48,218 bases of DNA from Chersky-840 sp035532735. Lineage in GTDB: Bacteria; Actinomycetota; Acidimicrobiia; Acidimicrobiales; UBA8190. Below the pieces are notes generated by a model that worked only from the letters and a program-made list of their open reading frames with translations, had not been told where the DNA came from and made no database searches. The translations under genes were made by a program, and so were the position numbers. Positions 8,561 through 17,671 of the stretch are shown here, one piece after another (position 1 is the stretch's first letter; each line of letters opens with the position of its first letter). The stretch spans positions 1 to 48,218 of the forward strand of contig DATKQM010000003.1 in the NCBI GenBank assembly GCA_035532735.1. The letters run 5' to 3'.

Positions 8561-8572
8561 GACCCCAGGGCC

Positions 8573-9094
8573 TCAGAAGGGGCTGGGCGTGCCCTGCTCG
8601 GCCTCGTCGAGACCTTGGGCCAGGGTGTTCCACGACAAGGTGGCGCACTTGATGCGAACCGGGAACTTGACCACCCCCTGGAGGGCGGCAAGCTCTCCGA
8701 GGGACTCGGGATCGGGTGCGGCCACGTCGGCCCCGTCCTCACCTGACCCGTTGCTCGAAGCACCCTCTGGTGCGTCGCCCAGCCGGGCCTCGTGCACCGA
8801 CATCATCGCCTTGAACGTCCGGATCAGGTTACGGGCCTCGGCCACGGACTTACCCTTCACCGCCGAGGACATGAGAGACGCCGATGACTGGCTGATGGAG
8901 CAACCCTGGCCGGCGAAGCGGATGTCGGTGACCGTGCCGTCGTTGACCTGTACGTACACGACGACCTCGTCTCCGCACAACGGGTTGAAGCCCTCGACCC
9001 GCTGCGCGGGGGGCGCGGGCAGCTCGCCGCGGTTGCGGGGGCTGCGGTAGTGGTCGAGGATGATCTCGCGGTAGAGGTCTTCCAGACCGGTCAT
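8573..9094 (-). CDS. sufU: Zinc-dependent sulfurtransferase SufU
   Basis: SufU accepts persulfide sulfur from SufS and passes it to the SufBCD scaffold. The 173-residue protein has the zinc/acceptor ligands Cys40 and Asp42 (PLCGD), Cys65 (GQGCSISQSSAS) and Cys150 (IKCATLSW). An acidic Gly/Ser/Asp-rich insert at about 107-133 makes it some 20-25 residues longer than common SufU proteins. The ATG at 9094 gives the typical MTGLEDLYREIILDHY start; upstream in-frame sequence is unrelated. It follows sufS after 53 nt in the same direction. Confidence 0.94.
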   Translation of the reverse strand: MTGLEDLYREIILDHYRSPRNRGELPAPPAQRVEGFNPLCGDEVVVYVQVNDGTVTDIRFAGQGCSISQSSASLMSSAVKGKSVAEARNLIRTFKAMMSVHEARLGDAPEGASSNGSGEDGADVAAPDPESLGELAALQGVVKFPVRIKCATLSWNTLAQGLDEAEQGTPSPF

Positions 9095-9147
9095 GGGCTC
9101 CTCGTTGTTCGGGGCACGTTCGTCGCCTCGTGGGAGACGACGTTTCA

Positions 9148-10446
9148 CTACGCGAACAGGGTACCGGCCTCGGCGATCGCGTCGGCCAGGACGTCCACGT
9201 CGGACTCGTCGTTGTAGAGGTACAGCGAGGCCCGGGCCGTTGCGTTGACGCCGAGGCGTCGCATCAGGGGCTTGGCGCAATGATGTCCGGCTCGGACACA
9301 CACTCCGGCCTGGTCCAGCACCTGGGCGAGGTCATGGGGATGGACGTCGCGGTAGGCCAGTGACAAGACACCGCCTCGTTCCACGGTCCCGGGTGGACCG
9401 AAGATCTTGAGGTCGTCGCCGAACCGCTCTGTCAGGACGGACCGGGCGTAGGCCGTGAGCTCGGCCTCATGCGCCCGAATGGCGTCGAGGCCGATCGACT
9501 CCAGGTAGGAGACCGCCGCACCAAAACCGACCGCCTCGGCGATCGGGGGTGTGCCGGCCTCGAACTTCCAGGGCAGGACATTGGCCGTGTACCCGTCGTG
9601 GCGCACGTCGCGGATCATCCCGCCCCCACCCAGGAACGGTGGCATCGCCTCGAGCAGTTCACGACGACCCCACAGCACCCCGATCCCGGTGGGGCCGAGC
9701 ATCTTGTGGGCGCTGAAAGCCAGGAAGTCACAGCCCAGCCGGGCTACGTCGGTGGGGATGTGGGGAACCGACTGGGCTCCGTCGGCGAGGACCACGGCTC
9801 CGGCTCGATGGGCGGCCTCGGCGATCTGGGCGAAGGGCGTGATGGTCCCGAGCACGTTCGACATGGTCGTGCAGGCCACCAGCTTGACGCCGTCGAGAAG
9901 TCGGTCGAGGTCAGAAAGGTCGAGACGGTATTCGTCATCGATGCCGATCCAACGCAGCTCGATGCCCCGCTCCTCGGCCAGCATCAGCCAGGGCACGATG
10001 TTGGCGTGGTGCTCCATGTCGGTGAGCAGTACCACGTCACCGCTCCGCAGGTTGGACCGGGCCCATGTGGCCGCCACGAGGTTGATGGCCTCGGTGGCGT
10101 TCTTGGTGAAGATCACCTCGTGCTCGGGATCGGGGGCGCCGATGAGCCTTCCCACCGCCACTCGGGCCGCTTCGTAGAGACGGTCCGCCTCCTCGGCGAA
10201 GGTGTAGACGCCGCGGTGCACGTTGGCGTGGGTGGTTTGGTAGTAGGTGTCCATGGCGTCGAGGACAGATTGCGGGCGTTGGGCGGACGCCGCGGAGTCG
10301 AGGTAGACGACGCGATGGCCGTGGACGGTGCGGCTGAGCACGGGGAAATCACCCTTGAGCTTGGAAAAATCGACGGCGGAGGGGCATGGCTCGGTGCGCA
10401 TCGTCGGCGCAGTCTTCGGGTCGAGGCGAGAGTCGGTCACCGTCAC
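9148..10446 (-). CDS. sufS: Cysteine desulfurase SufS
   Basis: SufS is a PLP enzyme that takes sulfur from cysteine as a persulfide. The 432-residue protein shows the PLP lysine Lys248 in AFSAHKMLGPTG, the catalytic Cys390 in RAGHHCAKPLM, and the N-terminal YLDSAASAQRPQSV block, as in class II (SufS/CsdA) desulfurases. The GTG at 10446 overlaps the sufC stop as GTGA; the GTG at 10440 or the ATG at 10401 would shorten a poorly conserved leader. Order on this strand is sufC, sufS, sufU. Confidence 0.94.
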   Translation of the reverse strand: MTVTDSRLDPKTAPTMRTEPCPSAVDFSKLKGDFPVLSRTVHGHRVVYLDSAASAQRPQSVLDAMDTYYQTTHANVHRGVYTFAEEADRLYEAARVAVGRLIGAPDPEHEVIFTKNATEAINLVAATWARSNLRSGDVVLLTDMEHHANIVPWLMLAEERGIELRWIGIDDEYRLDLSDLDRLLDGVKLVACTTMSNVLGTITPFAQIAEAAHRAGAVVLADGAQSVPHIPTDVARLGCDFLAFSAHKMLGPTGIGVLWGRRELLEAMPPFLGGGGMIRDVRHDGYTANVLPWKFEAGTPPIAEAVGFGAAVSYLESIGLDAIRAHEAELTAYARSVLTERFGDDLKIFGPPGTVERGGVLSLAYRDVHPHDLAQVLDQAGVCVRAGHHCAKPLMRRLGVNATARASLYLYNDESDVDVLADAIAEAGTLFA

Positions 10447-11186
10447 CTCCGCCACGGCTCGTAGCCTTCGGCCTCGAGGCGTTCGGCGAGCCTGGGCCCG
10501 CCGCTCTCCACGATCCTGCCGTCCACCAACACGTGCACGGCATCGGGCCGCAGCAGCTCGAGGATGCGCGTGTAGTGGGTCACGAGGAGGACCCCCAGCG
10601 CGGGTCGCTCGCCCCGTACCGCCTGCACGCCGTCCGCCACGATCCGCAAGGCGTCGATGTCGAGGCCGGAGTCGGTCTCGTCGAGCACGGCCAGCTCCGG
10701 GTCGAGCATGGCCATCTGGAGGATCTCGTTGCGCTTCTTCTCTCCGCCGGAGAAGCCTTCGTTCAGATGGCGTTCGCCGAAGGCCGGGTCCATGCCGAGG
10801 CGCTTCATCCATTCGAGCATCGACATCCGGACCTCGAGCACCGAGCGGTCGTCGCCGACACGCCCCGACACCGCCTGGCGCAAGAACTGGATCACCGGGA
10901 CCCCGGGAATCTCCTCGGGGTACTGAAAGGCGAGGAACATCCCGGCCTTGGCGCGCACGTCGGTCGGCCATGCCGTGACGTCCTCACCCCGAAAGCGGAT
11001 GGCGCCCGAGGTGATCTGGTAGGAGGGGTTTCCGAGCAAAGTGCTGGCCAGCGTGGACTTGCCCGAGCCGTTGGGGCCCATCAAGGCGTGGAGCTCACCT
11101 TCGGCCACCGCCAGGTCCACCCCGCGCAGGATCTCGGTGCGGTCGACGGCCACGTGGAGGCCTTCGATCTCCAGCAGGGGGGTCAC
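10443..11186 (-). CDS. sufC: SufC-type ATPase, canonical copy, with sufS and sufU
   Basis: The second SufC ATPase of the window, 247 residues, closer to the textbook family. It has Walker A GPNGSGKST (37-45), Q-loop MFLAFQYPEEIPGVPV, signature FSGGEKKRNEILQMAML, Walker B AVLDETDSGLDIDALR and H-loop VTHYTRIL. It heads the sufC-sufS-sufU transcript, overlapping sufS by 4 nt. A TAGACT hexamer lies 7 nt before the GTG, so the mRNA is probably leaderless. Why the genome keeps two copies, one beside sufBD and one beside sufSU, cannot be told from here. Confidence 0.94.
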   Translation of the reverse strand: MTPLLEIEGLHVAVDRTEILRGVDLAVAEGELHALMGPNGSGKSTLASTLLGNPSYQITSGAIRFRGEDVTAWPTDVRAKAGMFLAFQYPEEIPGVPVIQFLRQAVSGRVGDDRSVLEVRMSMLEWMKRLGMDPAFGERHLNEGFSGGEKKRNEILQMAMLDPELAVLDETDSGLDIDALRIVADGVQAVRGERPALGVLLVTHYTRILELLRPDAVHVLVDGRIVESGGPRLAERLEAEGYEPWRR

Positions 11187-11193
11187 GGCGGGA

Positions 11194-11199
11194 AGTCTA
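11194..11199 (-). promoter_or_regulatory. -10 hexamer of leaderless type for sufC-sufS-sufU
   Basis: TAGACT on the minus strand ends 7 nt before the GTG at 11186. Confidence 0.5.
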
Positions 11200-11339
11200 C
11201 CGGCGCGCCAAGATTTTCACTACGGCCGTAGGGGCAATCCCCCGGCGCGGTCGACCCCGCCGCCGTGGCTGCGGGTAGGAGGGGCCCGGAGCCCGAGGAA
11301 CGCCCCTACCTGGTCATTCGGTATCCCGCGTCGGTCCGG

Positions 11340-11345
11340 TAGCGT
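11340..11345 (+). promoter_or_regulatory. -10 hexamer of leaderless type for the debranching enzyme
   Basis: TAGCGT ends 7 nt before the GTG at 11353. It faces away from the sufC promoter in the same 166-bp divergent gap. Confidence 0.5.
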
Positions 11346-11352
11346 CCCCCGG

Positions 11353-13497
11353 GTGAGCGACCCGTGGACCTTCAGCGGCAAGGTGGCGGGTCTGGGCCAG
11401 GGGGGCGGCGTCGTCACCCTGGTCGACGAGTCCACCTTCACCATCAGCGGGCGTGGGGGCGACGTCGTCACCCCGTCGGCCGAAGGCCTCTTCGTCCGTG
11501 ACACCCGGATCCTGTCCCGCTTCGAACTACGGGTGAACGGGGCCAAGCCCGAGTCGCTGGCCGTGGTCTCCAACGACCCCTTCTCGGCGACCTTCGTGTC
11601 CCGGTGCCCGCCTCGGCCCGGCCTCGCCGACTCGACTTTGATGGTCTTCCGCCGCCGGTACGTGGGCCAGGGGATGCGCGAGGACCTCGTGATCCGCAAC
11701 TTCGGGGACGAGCCCACCTTCTGCTCGGTGGAGCTCTTCATCGACTCGGACTTCGCGGACCTGTTCGCGGTGAAAGAAGGGCGGTTCGGGAACTCCGACG
11801 GGGAGATCACCCGCGAGCACAGCGATGGGCAGCTCGAGTTCTCCTATCGCCGGGGAACCGTCAGCCGTGGGCTGGTCGTCCACCTGTTCCCGACCCCGGC
11901 GCTCGCCTCCGACGGCCTGGTGAGCTTCGAGGCCATCGTTCCTGCGCACGGGGAATGGACTGGGTGTCTGGAGTTCCATCCCGTGATCGAAGGAAAAGCA
12001 GTCGATCCCCGCTATCTGTGCGGGCAGCCGGTCGACCGCGCCGCCCCCGCCGAGCGACTGGCCAAGTGGCGTCGCCAGGTGCCCCAGATCGAGACCGATC
12101 ACGACGGCTTGCGGACGGTCATTGCCTCGAGCGCGGAGGACCTGGGAGCGCTACGGATCTTCGACCCCGACTATCCAGAGCGTGTGGTGCTGGCCGCGGG
12201 CGCGCCCTGGTTCATGACCGTGTTCGGCCGCGACTCTCTCATCACGTCGTGGATGGCGCTGCTCGTGGACCCCGACCTCGCCCTCGGGGTCCTCCAGACA
12301 CTGGCCCGCTTCCAGGGCAAGAACATCGACCCGAGAAGCGAAGAACAGCCAGGGCGGATCCTCCACGAGATGCGCTTCGGAGACGCACCGTCTCTGTCGC
12401 TCGGTGGGGGGAACATCTACTACGGAACCGCCGACGCCACGCCACTCTTCGTCATGCTGCTCGGTGAGCTGCGGCGTTGGGGTCTCGCCCGCGAGGTCGT
12501 GGACGAGCTGCTGCCCAACGCAGAGCGGGCCCTCGAGTGGATCGAGAATCACGGTGACCTCGACGGTGACGGCTACGTCGAATACCAGCGCATGACCGAC
12601 CGGGGTCTCGCCAACCAGGGGTGGAAGGACTCCGCCGACGGCATCCGGTATCGCGACGGGACCGTGGCCCATGCACCCATCGCCCTGTGTGAAGTCCAGG
12701 CCTATGTCTACAGCGCGTACCTGGCTCGGGCCCACTTCGCCCGCGAGGCCGGGGACGAAGCCACCTTCGAGCGCTACCGCTCCAAGGCGACCAGACTGAA
12801 GACCGAGTTCAACCGGGATTTCTGGCTCGAGGATCGGGGGTGGTTCGCGGTCGGCCTCGACGCCGACAAACGGCCCATCGACTCACTCACGTCCAACATC
12901 GGCCACTGCCTGTGGACCGGCATCGTCGACCAGGACAAGGCCCGTGTCGTCGCCGACCGGATCATGTCACCCGAGCTGAACAGCGGCTGGGGCATCCGCA
13001 CCCTGGCGTCGTCGATGGGGGGCTACAACCCCATGAGCTATCACTGTGGATCAGTCTGGCCCCATGACACGGCCATCGTGGCGGCGGGGCTGGCCCGGTA
13101 CGGGTTCATGGAGGACTCGCTGCGACTGATCGGTTCACTGCTGGACGCGGCGTTGAGCCTTGGCGGTCGCCTTCCCGAGCTCTACTGCGGGCTCGACCGC
13201 TCGGAGTTCTCGTCGCCGGTCGCCTACCCCACATCGTGTTCGCCCCAGGCCTGGGCCGCGGCCTCGCCGCTGCTGTGCTTGCGCACCATGCTCCGTCTCG
13301 ACCCGTGGGTGCCCTATGGCAAGACCTGGTTGTCACCGATGCTGCCCGAGGGCATGAAGCATCTGAAAGTGGCAGGCATCCCCCTGGCCGGATCGCGCGT
13401 CACCGTCGAGGTCGACGGCGATGACGTCGAGGTGACGGGTCTTCCCCCCGAGGTGGCGCTCATCACCGAGCCCCGTCATCCCGCCACCTCCGTCTGA
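11353..13497 (+). CDS. Glycogen debranching enzyme (amylo-alpha-1,6-glucosidase type)
   Basis: A 714-residue protein with an N-terminal beta-rich debranching domain (GLFVRDTRILSRFELRVNG near residue 45) and a C-terminal (alpha/alpha)6 glucosidase barrel. Barrel blocks are WFMTVFGRDSLITSWM near 285, GNIYYGTADATPLFV, the calcium-like loop DLDGDGYVEYQR, SLTSNIGHCLWTG and SYHCGSVWPHDTAIVAAG. The family hydrolyses alpha-1,6 branches in glycogen or trehalose-derived glucans, and length and layout agree. The GTG start sits behind a leaderless-type promoter; the longer reading frame runs antisense into sufC and is rejected. It converges with a lipoprotein gene. Confidence 0.9.
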   Translation: MSDPWTFSGKVAGLGQGGGVVTLVDESTFTISGRGGDVVTPSAEGLFVRDTRILSRFELRVNGAKPESLAVVSNDPFSATFVSRCPPRPGLADSTLMVFRRRYVGQGMREDLVIRNFGDEPTFCSVELFIDSDFADLFAVKEGRFGNSDGEITREHSDGQLEFSYRRGTVSRGLVVHLFPTPALASDGLVSFEAIVPAHGEWTGCLEFHPVIEGKAVDPRYLCGQPVDRAAPAERLAKWRRQVPQIETDHDGLRTVIASSAEDLGALRIFDPDYPERVVLAAGAPWFMTVFGRDSLITSWMALLVDPDLALGVLQTLARFQGKNIDPRSEEQPGRILHEMRFGDAPSLSLGGGNIYYGTADATPLFVMLLGELRRWGLAREVVDELLPNAERALEWIENHGDLDGDGYVEYQRMTDRGLANQGWKDSADGIRYRDGTVAHAPIALCEVQAYVYSAYLARAHFAREAGDEATFERYRSKATRLKTEFNRDFWLEDRGWFAVGLDADKRPIDSLTSNIGHCLWTGIVDQDKARVVADRIMSPELNSGWGIRTLASSMGGYNPMSYHCGSVWPHDTAIVAAGLARYGFMEDSLRLIGSLLDAALSLGGRLPELYCGLDRSEFSSPVAYPTSCSPQAWAAASPLLCLRTMLRLDPWVPYGKTWLSPMLPEGMKHLKVAGIPLAGSRVTVEVDGDDVEVTGLPPEVALITEPRHPATSV

Positions 13498-13506
13498 GGA
13501 CCGCCC

Positions 13507-13540
13507 GGCTGCCCGCGGCGTCGAAGCGCCAGGGTCAGCC
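13507..13540. terminator. Imperfect hairpin between convergent genes
   Basis: GGCTG-CCC-GGCG pairs with CGCC-GGG-CAGCC around a TCGAAG loop, with one- and two-base bulges. It lies just after the debranching gene and overlaps the stop of the opposed lipoprotein gene. There is no T-tract. Confidence 0.4.
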
Positions 13541-14560
13541 GCCCGGAAGGGTGCGCAAGGCTTGAACCGGACCGAGCTTGGCGTGTTGGACCTGGGCTTG
13601 AGCCGTGCCCAGAGGAACGACCTCATCCACGGTCGGGGTGCTGGCGGCGACTGAACCACAGCTCGGATCGAAAGGCTTGCGCGCCACGACCTGCACGGTG
13701 GATGCGCCCGGTCCCGGTACCTCGGTCCAGCCGAAATAGGTGCTGCACGTCGGCAACGTGATGCGCACCGAGGTGCTGGTCGGGCCCAGCGGCACCCAGG
13801 GAATCGAGACGAGCTCGGCGGGGACGCTGATACTCGGTGGAAGGTCCGGTCCGGCACAGGCCAGTGGGCTTCGGCTCGTGTAGGCGATGACGCTTCGACC
13901 CGTGCCGGCATCGATGACCACCGCCACATAGCGCGTGGCAAGGGGGCTTCCGGGGCGCGCTGGACAGTCGGTTCCCCAAGCGATCCCGACCCACGCCAGT
14001 CGACTGTCATAGCGCGGAAGCGTGGTGCTGGTGGGCGGAGCCGTCGTGGAGCTCGTGGCATGATCGGAACCCGGGCCCACCCCGATCGCAGTGGTGGTCG
14101 TGCCCGGCACGGTGACCGTGGTTGTGGTCGTCGTCGCGGTGGTGGCGCTGCTCGAACTGGTGGTGCCGGTGCCCGAACCCGACATCGTCGTTGTGGTCGT
14201 GCCCGGTGCGGTGGCGGTGGTCGCCGGGGACACATCGGGAGAGACAGACACATGGCGAGAGACAGTGGCCAGGCCGAGCCCGAGCACGGCGAAGCGATAG
14301 GCACCGTTGACGGCATCGGTGGCGCGGAACAAGGCCTGTGCCGTGGTGGCGGATACGCGTGGCCTCGTCTTCGGTGCGGGCGCCACCATCAGGCCACCGT
14401 GGTCGAGCTCGATCTTGGAGACGAAGCGTCCGCCCACCACCGAGGACAACGTCGGCTGCTCGGGTGCGACGGCGTTCTTGGACGGGTTCGAACACGAGCT
14501 CAAGAACCCTGCTGCGACGACCACCACCATGGTGCGAAGCAAGCTTGGCATCAGTCGCAC
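13535..14560 (-). CDS. Putative Thr-rich lipoprotein of unknown function
   Basis: Not recognised. The N-terminus is a lipoprotein signal: a basic start, a hydrophobic run of Val/Ala, and the lipobox LSSC with Cys23. Residues about 110-180 are a low-complexity Thr/Ser/Ala linker, likely an extracellular spacer. The C-terminal domain (about 185-341) has five or more cysteines and ends in a conserved-looking segment. It is 341 residues if it starts at GTG 14560; the ATG at 14551 is equally possible. The protein is probably anchored to the outer face of the membrane. Confidence 0.7.
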   Translation of the reverse strand: MRLMPSLLRTMVVVVAAGFLSSCSNPSKNAVAPEQPTLSSVVGGRFVSKIELDHGGLMVAPAPKTRPRVSATTAQALFRATDAVNGAYRFAVLGLGLATVSRHVSVSPDVSPATTATAPGTTTTTMSGSGTGTTSSSSATTATTTTTTVTVPGTTTTAIGVGPGSDHATSSTTAPPTSTTLPRYDSRLAWVGIAWGTDCPARPGSPLATRYVAVVIDAGTGRSVIAYTSRSPLACAGPDLPPSISVPAELVSIPWVPLGPTSTSVRITLPTCSTYFGWTEVPGPGASTVQVVARKPFDPSCGSVAASTPTVDEVVPLGTAQAQVQHAKLGPVQALRTLPGG

Positions 14561-14588
14561 GGGCCACAGTCTGCCCGCAAGGCGGCGT

Positions 14589-14594
14589 TAGGCT
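14589..14594 (+). promoter_or_regulatory. -10 hexamer of leaderless type for the sugar kinase
   Basis: TAGGCT ends 6 nt before the ATG at 14601, and no ribosome site is present. Confidence 0.45.
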
Positions 14595-14600
14595 GCGGCA

Positions 14601-16214
14601 ATGGTGCCCGATGGCAGCGAAAATGGCGCGTCAGCGGGACCAGGATCCGAGGACGTCTTCGTCCTCGCCGTCGACCTGGGCACAGGTGGGCCCAAAGCGG
14701 CGTTGGTCTCCCCGACCGGGAGGATCGCCGCCAGCGCGTCGGAGCCCGTCGAGTTGCATCTCCTGCCGGGCGGTGGCGCCGAACAGGATCCGGCGGCATG
14801 GTGGGCCGCCATCGTGGCCGCAACCCGTCGTGCCCTCGACGACTGCTCGGTCCGCCCCTCGAGCATCATCGGTGTGGGGTGCACGGCGCAGTGGTCCGGG
14901 ACCGTCGCCGTCGACGCCACAGGGACCCCGCTGCGCCGTGCGGTGATCTGGATGGACTCCCGGGGCAGCTCGGCCATGAGGCGCCAGATGGGCGGGAAGG
15001 TGAGTGTTCTCGGGTACGACGTGCGCAAGATCCAGCGTTGGATCCGGCTCACCGGGGGAGCCCCGAGCCAATCGGGGAAGGATCCCACCGCGCACATCCT
15101 GTGGATCCAAGAGGCTGAACCAGCGGTCTATGACGCCACCTTCAAGTTCCTCGAGCCGGTGGACTGGTTGAACCAACGCCTGACCGGGCGCTTCTCGGCG
15201 TCCTATGACTCGATCGCGGCGCACTGGGTCACCGACAACCGCAACATCAACTCGATCGACTATGACCCGTCGTTGTTGCACATGTCAGGGCTCGACCGGT
15301 CCAAGCTGCCCGACCTCGTCCCGTCGGCGACGGTCATGGGAACACTGCGGGCCGAGGCCGCCGATGAGCTCGGGCTCCCCGCTGGTGTGCCCGTCGTGAC
15401 CGGGACGGGGGACGTCCATTCCGCCGCCGTGGGATCGGGGGCGGTCGCCGACTACGACGGGCACATCTACATCGGGACCTCGTCGTGGATCTCGTGCCAC
15501 GTGCCGTTCAAGAAGACCGACGCCATTCGAAACGTGGCCGCCATACCGGCCGCCATTCCCGGCCGGTATATGGTCGCCGACGAGCACGAGACCGCCGGAG
15601 CCTGCCTGACCTTTCTGGCCGAGAGGGTGCTGTTCGACGGCAAGGGGCCCCATCCCGGCATCGACAACGTCTACCGGCACTTCGACGAGGTGGCGGCCAA
15701 GGTGGCACCGGGTTCGCACGGGGCCATGTTCACTCCGTGGCTCAACGGTGAGCGCTCGCCGGTGGACGACCACACCATCCGGGGCGGCTTCCACAACCTG
15801 TCGCTGTCTACCTCTCGTGACGACCTCGTGCGCGCCGTCTACGAAGGAGTGGCGCTCAACAGCCGGTGGTTGCTCGGCGCAGTCGAACGCTTCGTGGGTC
15901 GAAAATTCGAGACGTTGGCGTTCATCGGGGGCGGGGCCAACTCCGATGTCTGGTCCCAGATCCACGCCGATGCCATGGGCAGGCGGATCCGCCAAGTCGT
16001 CGATCCCGTGCTCGCCAATGTCCGAGGGGCTGGGCTCCTGACACTGTTGGCCCTGGGCCGCATCCGCGTCGAGGAGATCCCCGGCATGGTCGAGGTGGGC
16101 AGGACGTATGACCCCGATCCCGTCGCCGGCAAGGTGTACGCAGAGCTCTACGACGAATTCGTGAATCTCTACAAACAGACCAAGGACATCCACCGCCGGC
16201 TGAACCGGTTCTGA
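14601..16214 (+). CDS. FGGY-family carbohydrate kinase (xylulokinase-like)
   Basis: A 537-residue sugar kinase of the FGGY group. The N-terminal phosphate-binding loop is VLAVDLGTGGPKAALV near residue 16. Other blocks are IGVGCTAQWSGTVAVD, VIWMDSRGS, VVTGTGDVHSAAVGSG, and the C-terminal FGGY signature region around FETLAFIGGGANSDVW near residue 435. It is closest in style to xylulokinase-like proteins; the true sugar is uncertain because no sugar transporter or isomerase lies nearby. It converges with the glutamine-synthetase-like gene, 36 bp apart. Confidence 0.88.
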   Translation: MVPDGSENGASAGPGSEDVFVLAVDLGTGGPKAALVSPTGRIAASASEPVELHLLPGGGAEQDPAAWWAAIVAATRRALDDCSVRPSSIIGVGCTAQWSGTVAVDATGTPLRRAVIWMDSRGSSAMRRQMGGKVSVLGYDVRKIQRWIRLTGGAPSQSGKDPTAHILWIQEAEPAVYDATFKFLEPVDWLNQRLTGRFSASYDSIAAHWVTDNRNINSIDYDPSLLHMSGLDRSKLPDLVPSATVMGTLRAEAADELGLPAGVPVVTGTGDVHSAAVGSGAVADYDGHIYIGTSSWISCHVPFKKTDAIRNVAAIPAAIPGRYMVADEHETAGACLTFLAERVLFDGKGPHPGIDNVYRHFDEVAAKVAPGSHGAMFTPWLNGERSPVDDHTIRGGFHNLSLSTSRDDLVRAVYEGVALNSRWLLGAVERFVGRKFETLAFIGGGANSDVWSQIHADAMGRRIRQVVDPVLANVRGAGLLTLLALGRIRVEEIPGMVEVGRTYDPDPVAGKVYAELYDEFVNLYKQTKDIHRRLNRF

Positions 16215-16250
16215 CGACACGCCACCCTGTGGCCACATGACGGGCCGTGG

Positions 16251-17609
16251 TCAGATGCGTTCGAAGTTCCGCTTCAGCTCCCAATCCGTGACCACCTGGT
16301 TGGATCGGGCCCATTCTTGTCGGGCGGTGTTGAGCAAGTGGTGGTGGACGTCCTCGCCGAATGCATGGCGGGCGATCGGTGACGCCTCGAGCTCGTCGAT
16401 GGCTTCGACCAACGTCCTCGGCACGCGCGGCACGTCGGTGGCGTTGTAGGCGTTGCCCTCGAAGGGCGCACCGAGCTCGAGTCCCTGCTCCACACCCCAC
16501 AGGCCTGCCGCGAAGATGCCCGCCAGTGCCACGTACGGGTTGACGTCGGCCCCGGGGATCCGGCACTCGATCCGGCGGCCCTCGCCGTGACCGACGAGGC
16601 GGAAGCCACAGGTGCGGTTGTCGACACCCCACACTGCCGCGGTCGGTGCCCACGATCCCGGGACGTAGCGCTTGTACGAGTTGATATACGGTGCCCAGAG
16701 CCACGTGAGCTGACAGGCACCGAGGAGCAGCCCGGCGAGGAACTGCCGACCCACCTCCGAGAGATTCGAGGGCCCGTCGTCCCCCCACGTGAGCGGAGCA
16801 CCGGACGTGGCGTCCCAGATACTGGCGTGGATGTGACACGACGAGCCCACCTCGTCCATCGACCACTTGGCCATGAACGATGCCGACCGGCCGCACTGGT
16901 CAGCGATCTCCTTGACTCCGTTCTTGAAGACGAGGTGTCGGTCAGCCACCTCGATGGCCCGCCCGTAGGTTACGTTCACCTCGTGCTGGCCGCGGCCGGC
17001 CTCACCCTTCGAAAATTCGACGGGGATGTCGGCCGCCACCATCTCATTGCGGATCCGTCGTAGGACGTACTCCTCGCGAGACGTCTGAAGGAGCTGGTAG
17101 TCCTCGATGGTCGAGACATGGGGGTGCAGATCACGCCAACCCTGTGCCGAAGCCTCCTCGAAAGTCTCGCGAAACAGGTAGAACTCGAGCTCGGTGGCGC
17201 ATCGGATGTCGAGTCCGAGCTCTCGGGCCCGTTCCACCTGTCGCCCCAGGATTCGTCGCGGCGACACCTCGACAGGGCCACCCTTGGTGTCCACCACATC
17301 GCAGACCACCATGGCCGAGCCCTCGAGCCACGGCAGGAGCCGCAAGGTGGCGAGGTCGGGCAGAGCCACCACGTCGCCATACCCGGTCTCCCAGTTGGCG
17401 AACCGGTAGCCGGGGAGTGGTTCCATCTCCACGTCGACGGCGAGGAGGTAGTCGCACGCCTCGATGCCGTGCTCGAGGACGTGGTCCAGGAAGAACCTGC
17501 CCGTGACCCGCTTGCCGACCGGGCGTCCCTGCATGTCGGGGAACGCCACCACCACCGTGTCGATCGATCCCTCGGTGATGCGCTTGGTGAGCTCGCTTCG
17601 GTCCAGCAT
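16251..17609 (-). CDS. Glutamine synthetase-like gamma-glutamyl ligase (PuuA/GlnA3-4 type)
   Basis: A GS-fold ATP-dependent ligase of 452 residues. Blocks are the N-terminal DTVVVAFPDMQGRPVGKRV, GRGQHEVNVTYG with metal-binding Glu/His, AKWSMDEVGSSCHIHAS, PGSWAPTAAVWGVDNRTC and RIECRIPGADVNPYVALAG. True GlnA enzymes have a different N-terminus and a Tyr adenylylation site, which is not seen. With the hydrolase, aldehyde dehydrogenase and SDR next door it fits the gamma-glutamylation route of amine breakdown (putrescine, ethanolamine or spermidine). ATG 17609 gives the family-like start; an in-frame ATG at 17648 would add 13 residues. Confidence 0.87.
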   Translation of the reverse strand: MLDRSELTKRITEGSIDTVVVAFPDMQGRPVGKRVTGRFFLDHVLEHGIEACDYLLAVDVEMEPLPGYRFANWETGYGDVVALPDLATLRLLPWLEGSAMVVCDVVDTKGGPVEVSPRRILGRQVERARELGLDIRCATELEFYLFRETFEEASAQGWRDLHPHVSTIEDYQLLQTSREEYVLRRIRNEMVAADIPVEFSKGEAGRGQHEVNVTYGRAIEVADRHLVFKNGVKEIADQCGRSASFMAKWSMDEVGSSCHIHASIWDATSGAPLTWGDDGPSNLSEVGRQFLAGLLLGACQLTWLWAPYINSYKRYVPGSWAPTAAVWGVDNRTCGFRLVGHGEGRRIECRIPGADVNPYVALAGIFAAGLWGVEQGLELGAPFEGNAYNATDVPRVPRTLVEAIDELEASPIARHAFGEDVHHHLLNTARQEWARSNQVVTDWELKRNFERI

Positions 17610-17671
17610 GCTCGCACCATGGCACGGAGGATGGTCGGCGTCCAGCATGCCGAGCGCGGGCGGGCCCCCGC

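Noticed and set aside
14091..14230. Low-complexity GTGGTGGTCGT-type repeats that look like a microsatellite
   Set aside because: They encode the Thr/Ser-rich linker of the lipoprotein on the minus strand and show no fixed period.
16228..16237. TGTGGCCACA palindrome between the sugar kinase and ligase genes
   Set aside because: A 10-bp palindrome without loop or T-tract is common by chance in such GC-rich DNA; not supported as terminator or operator.
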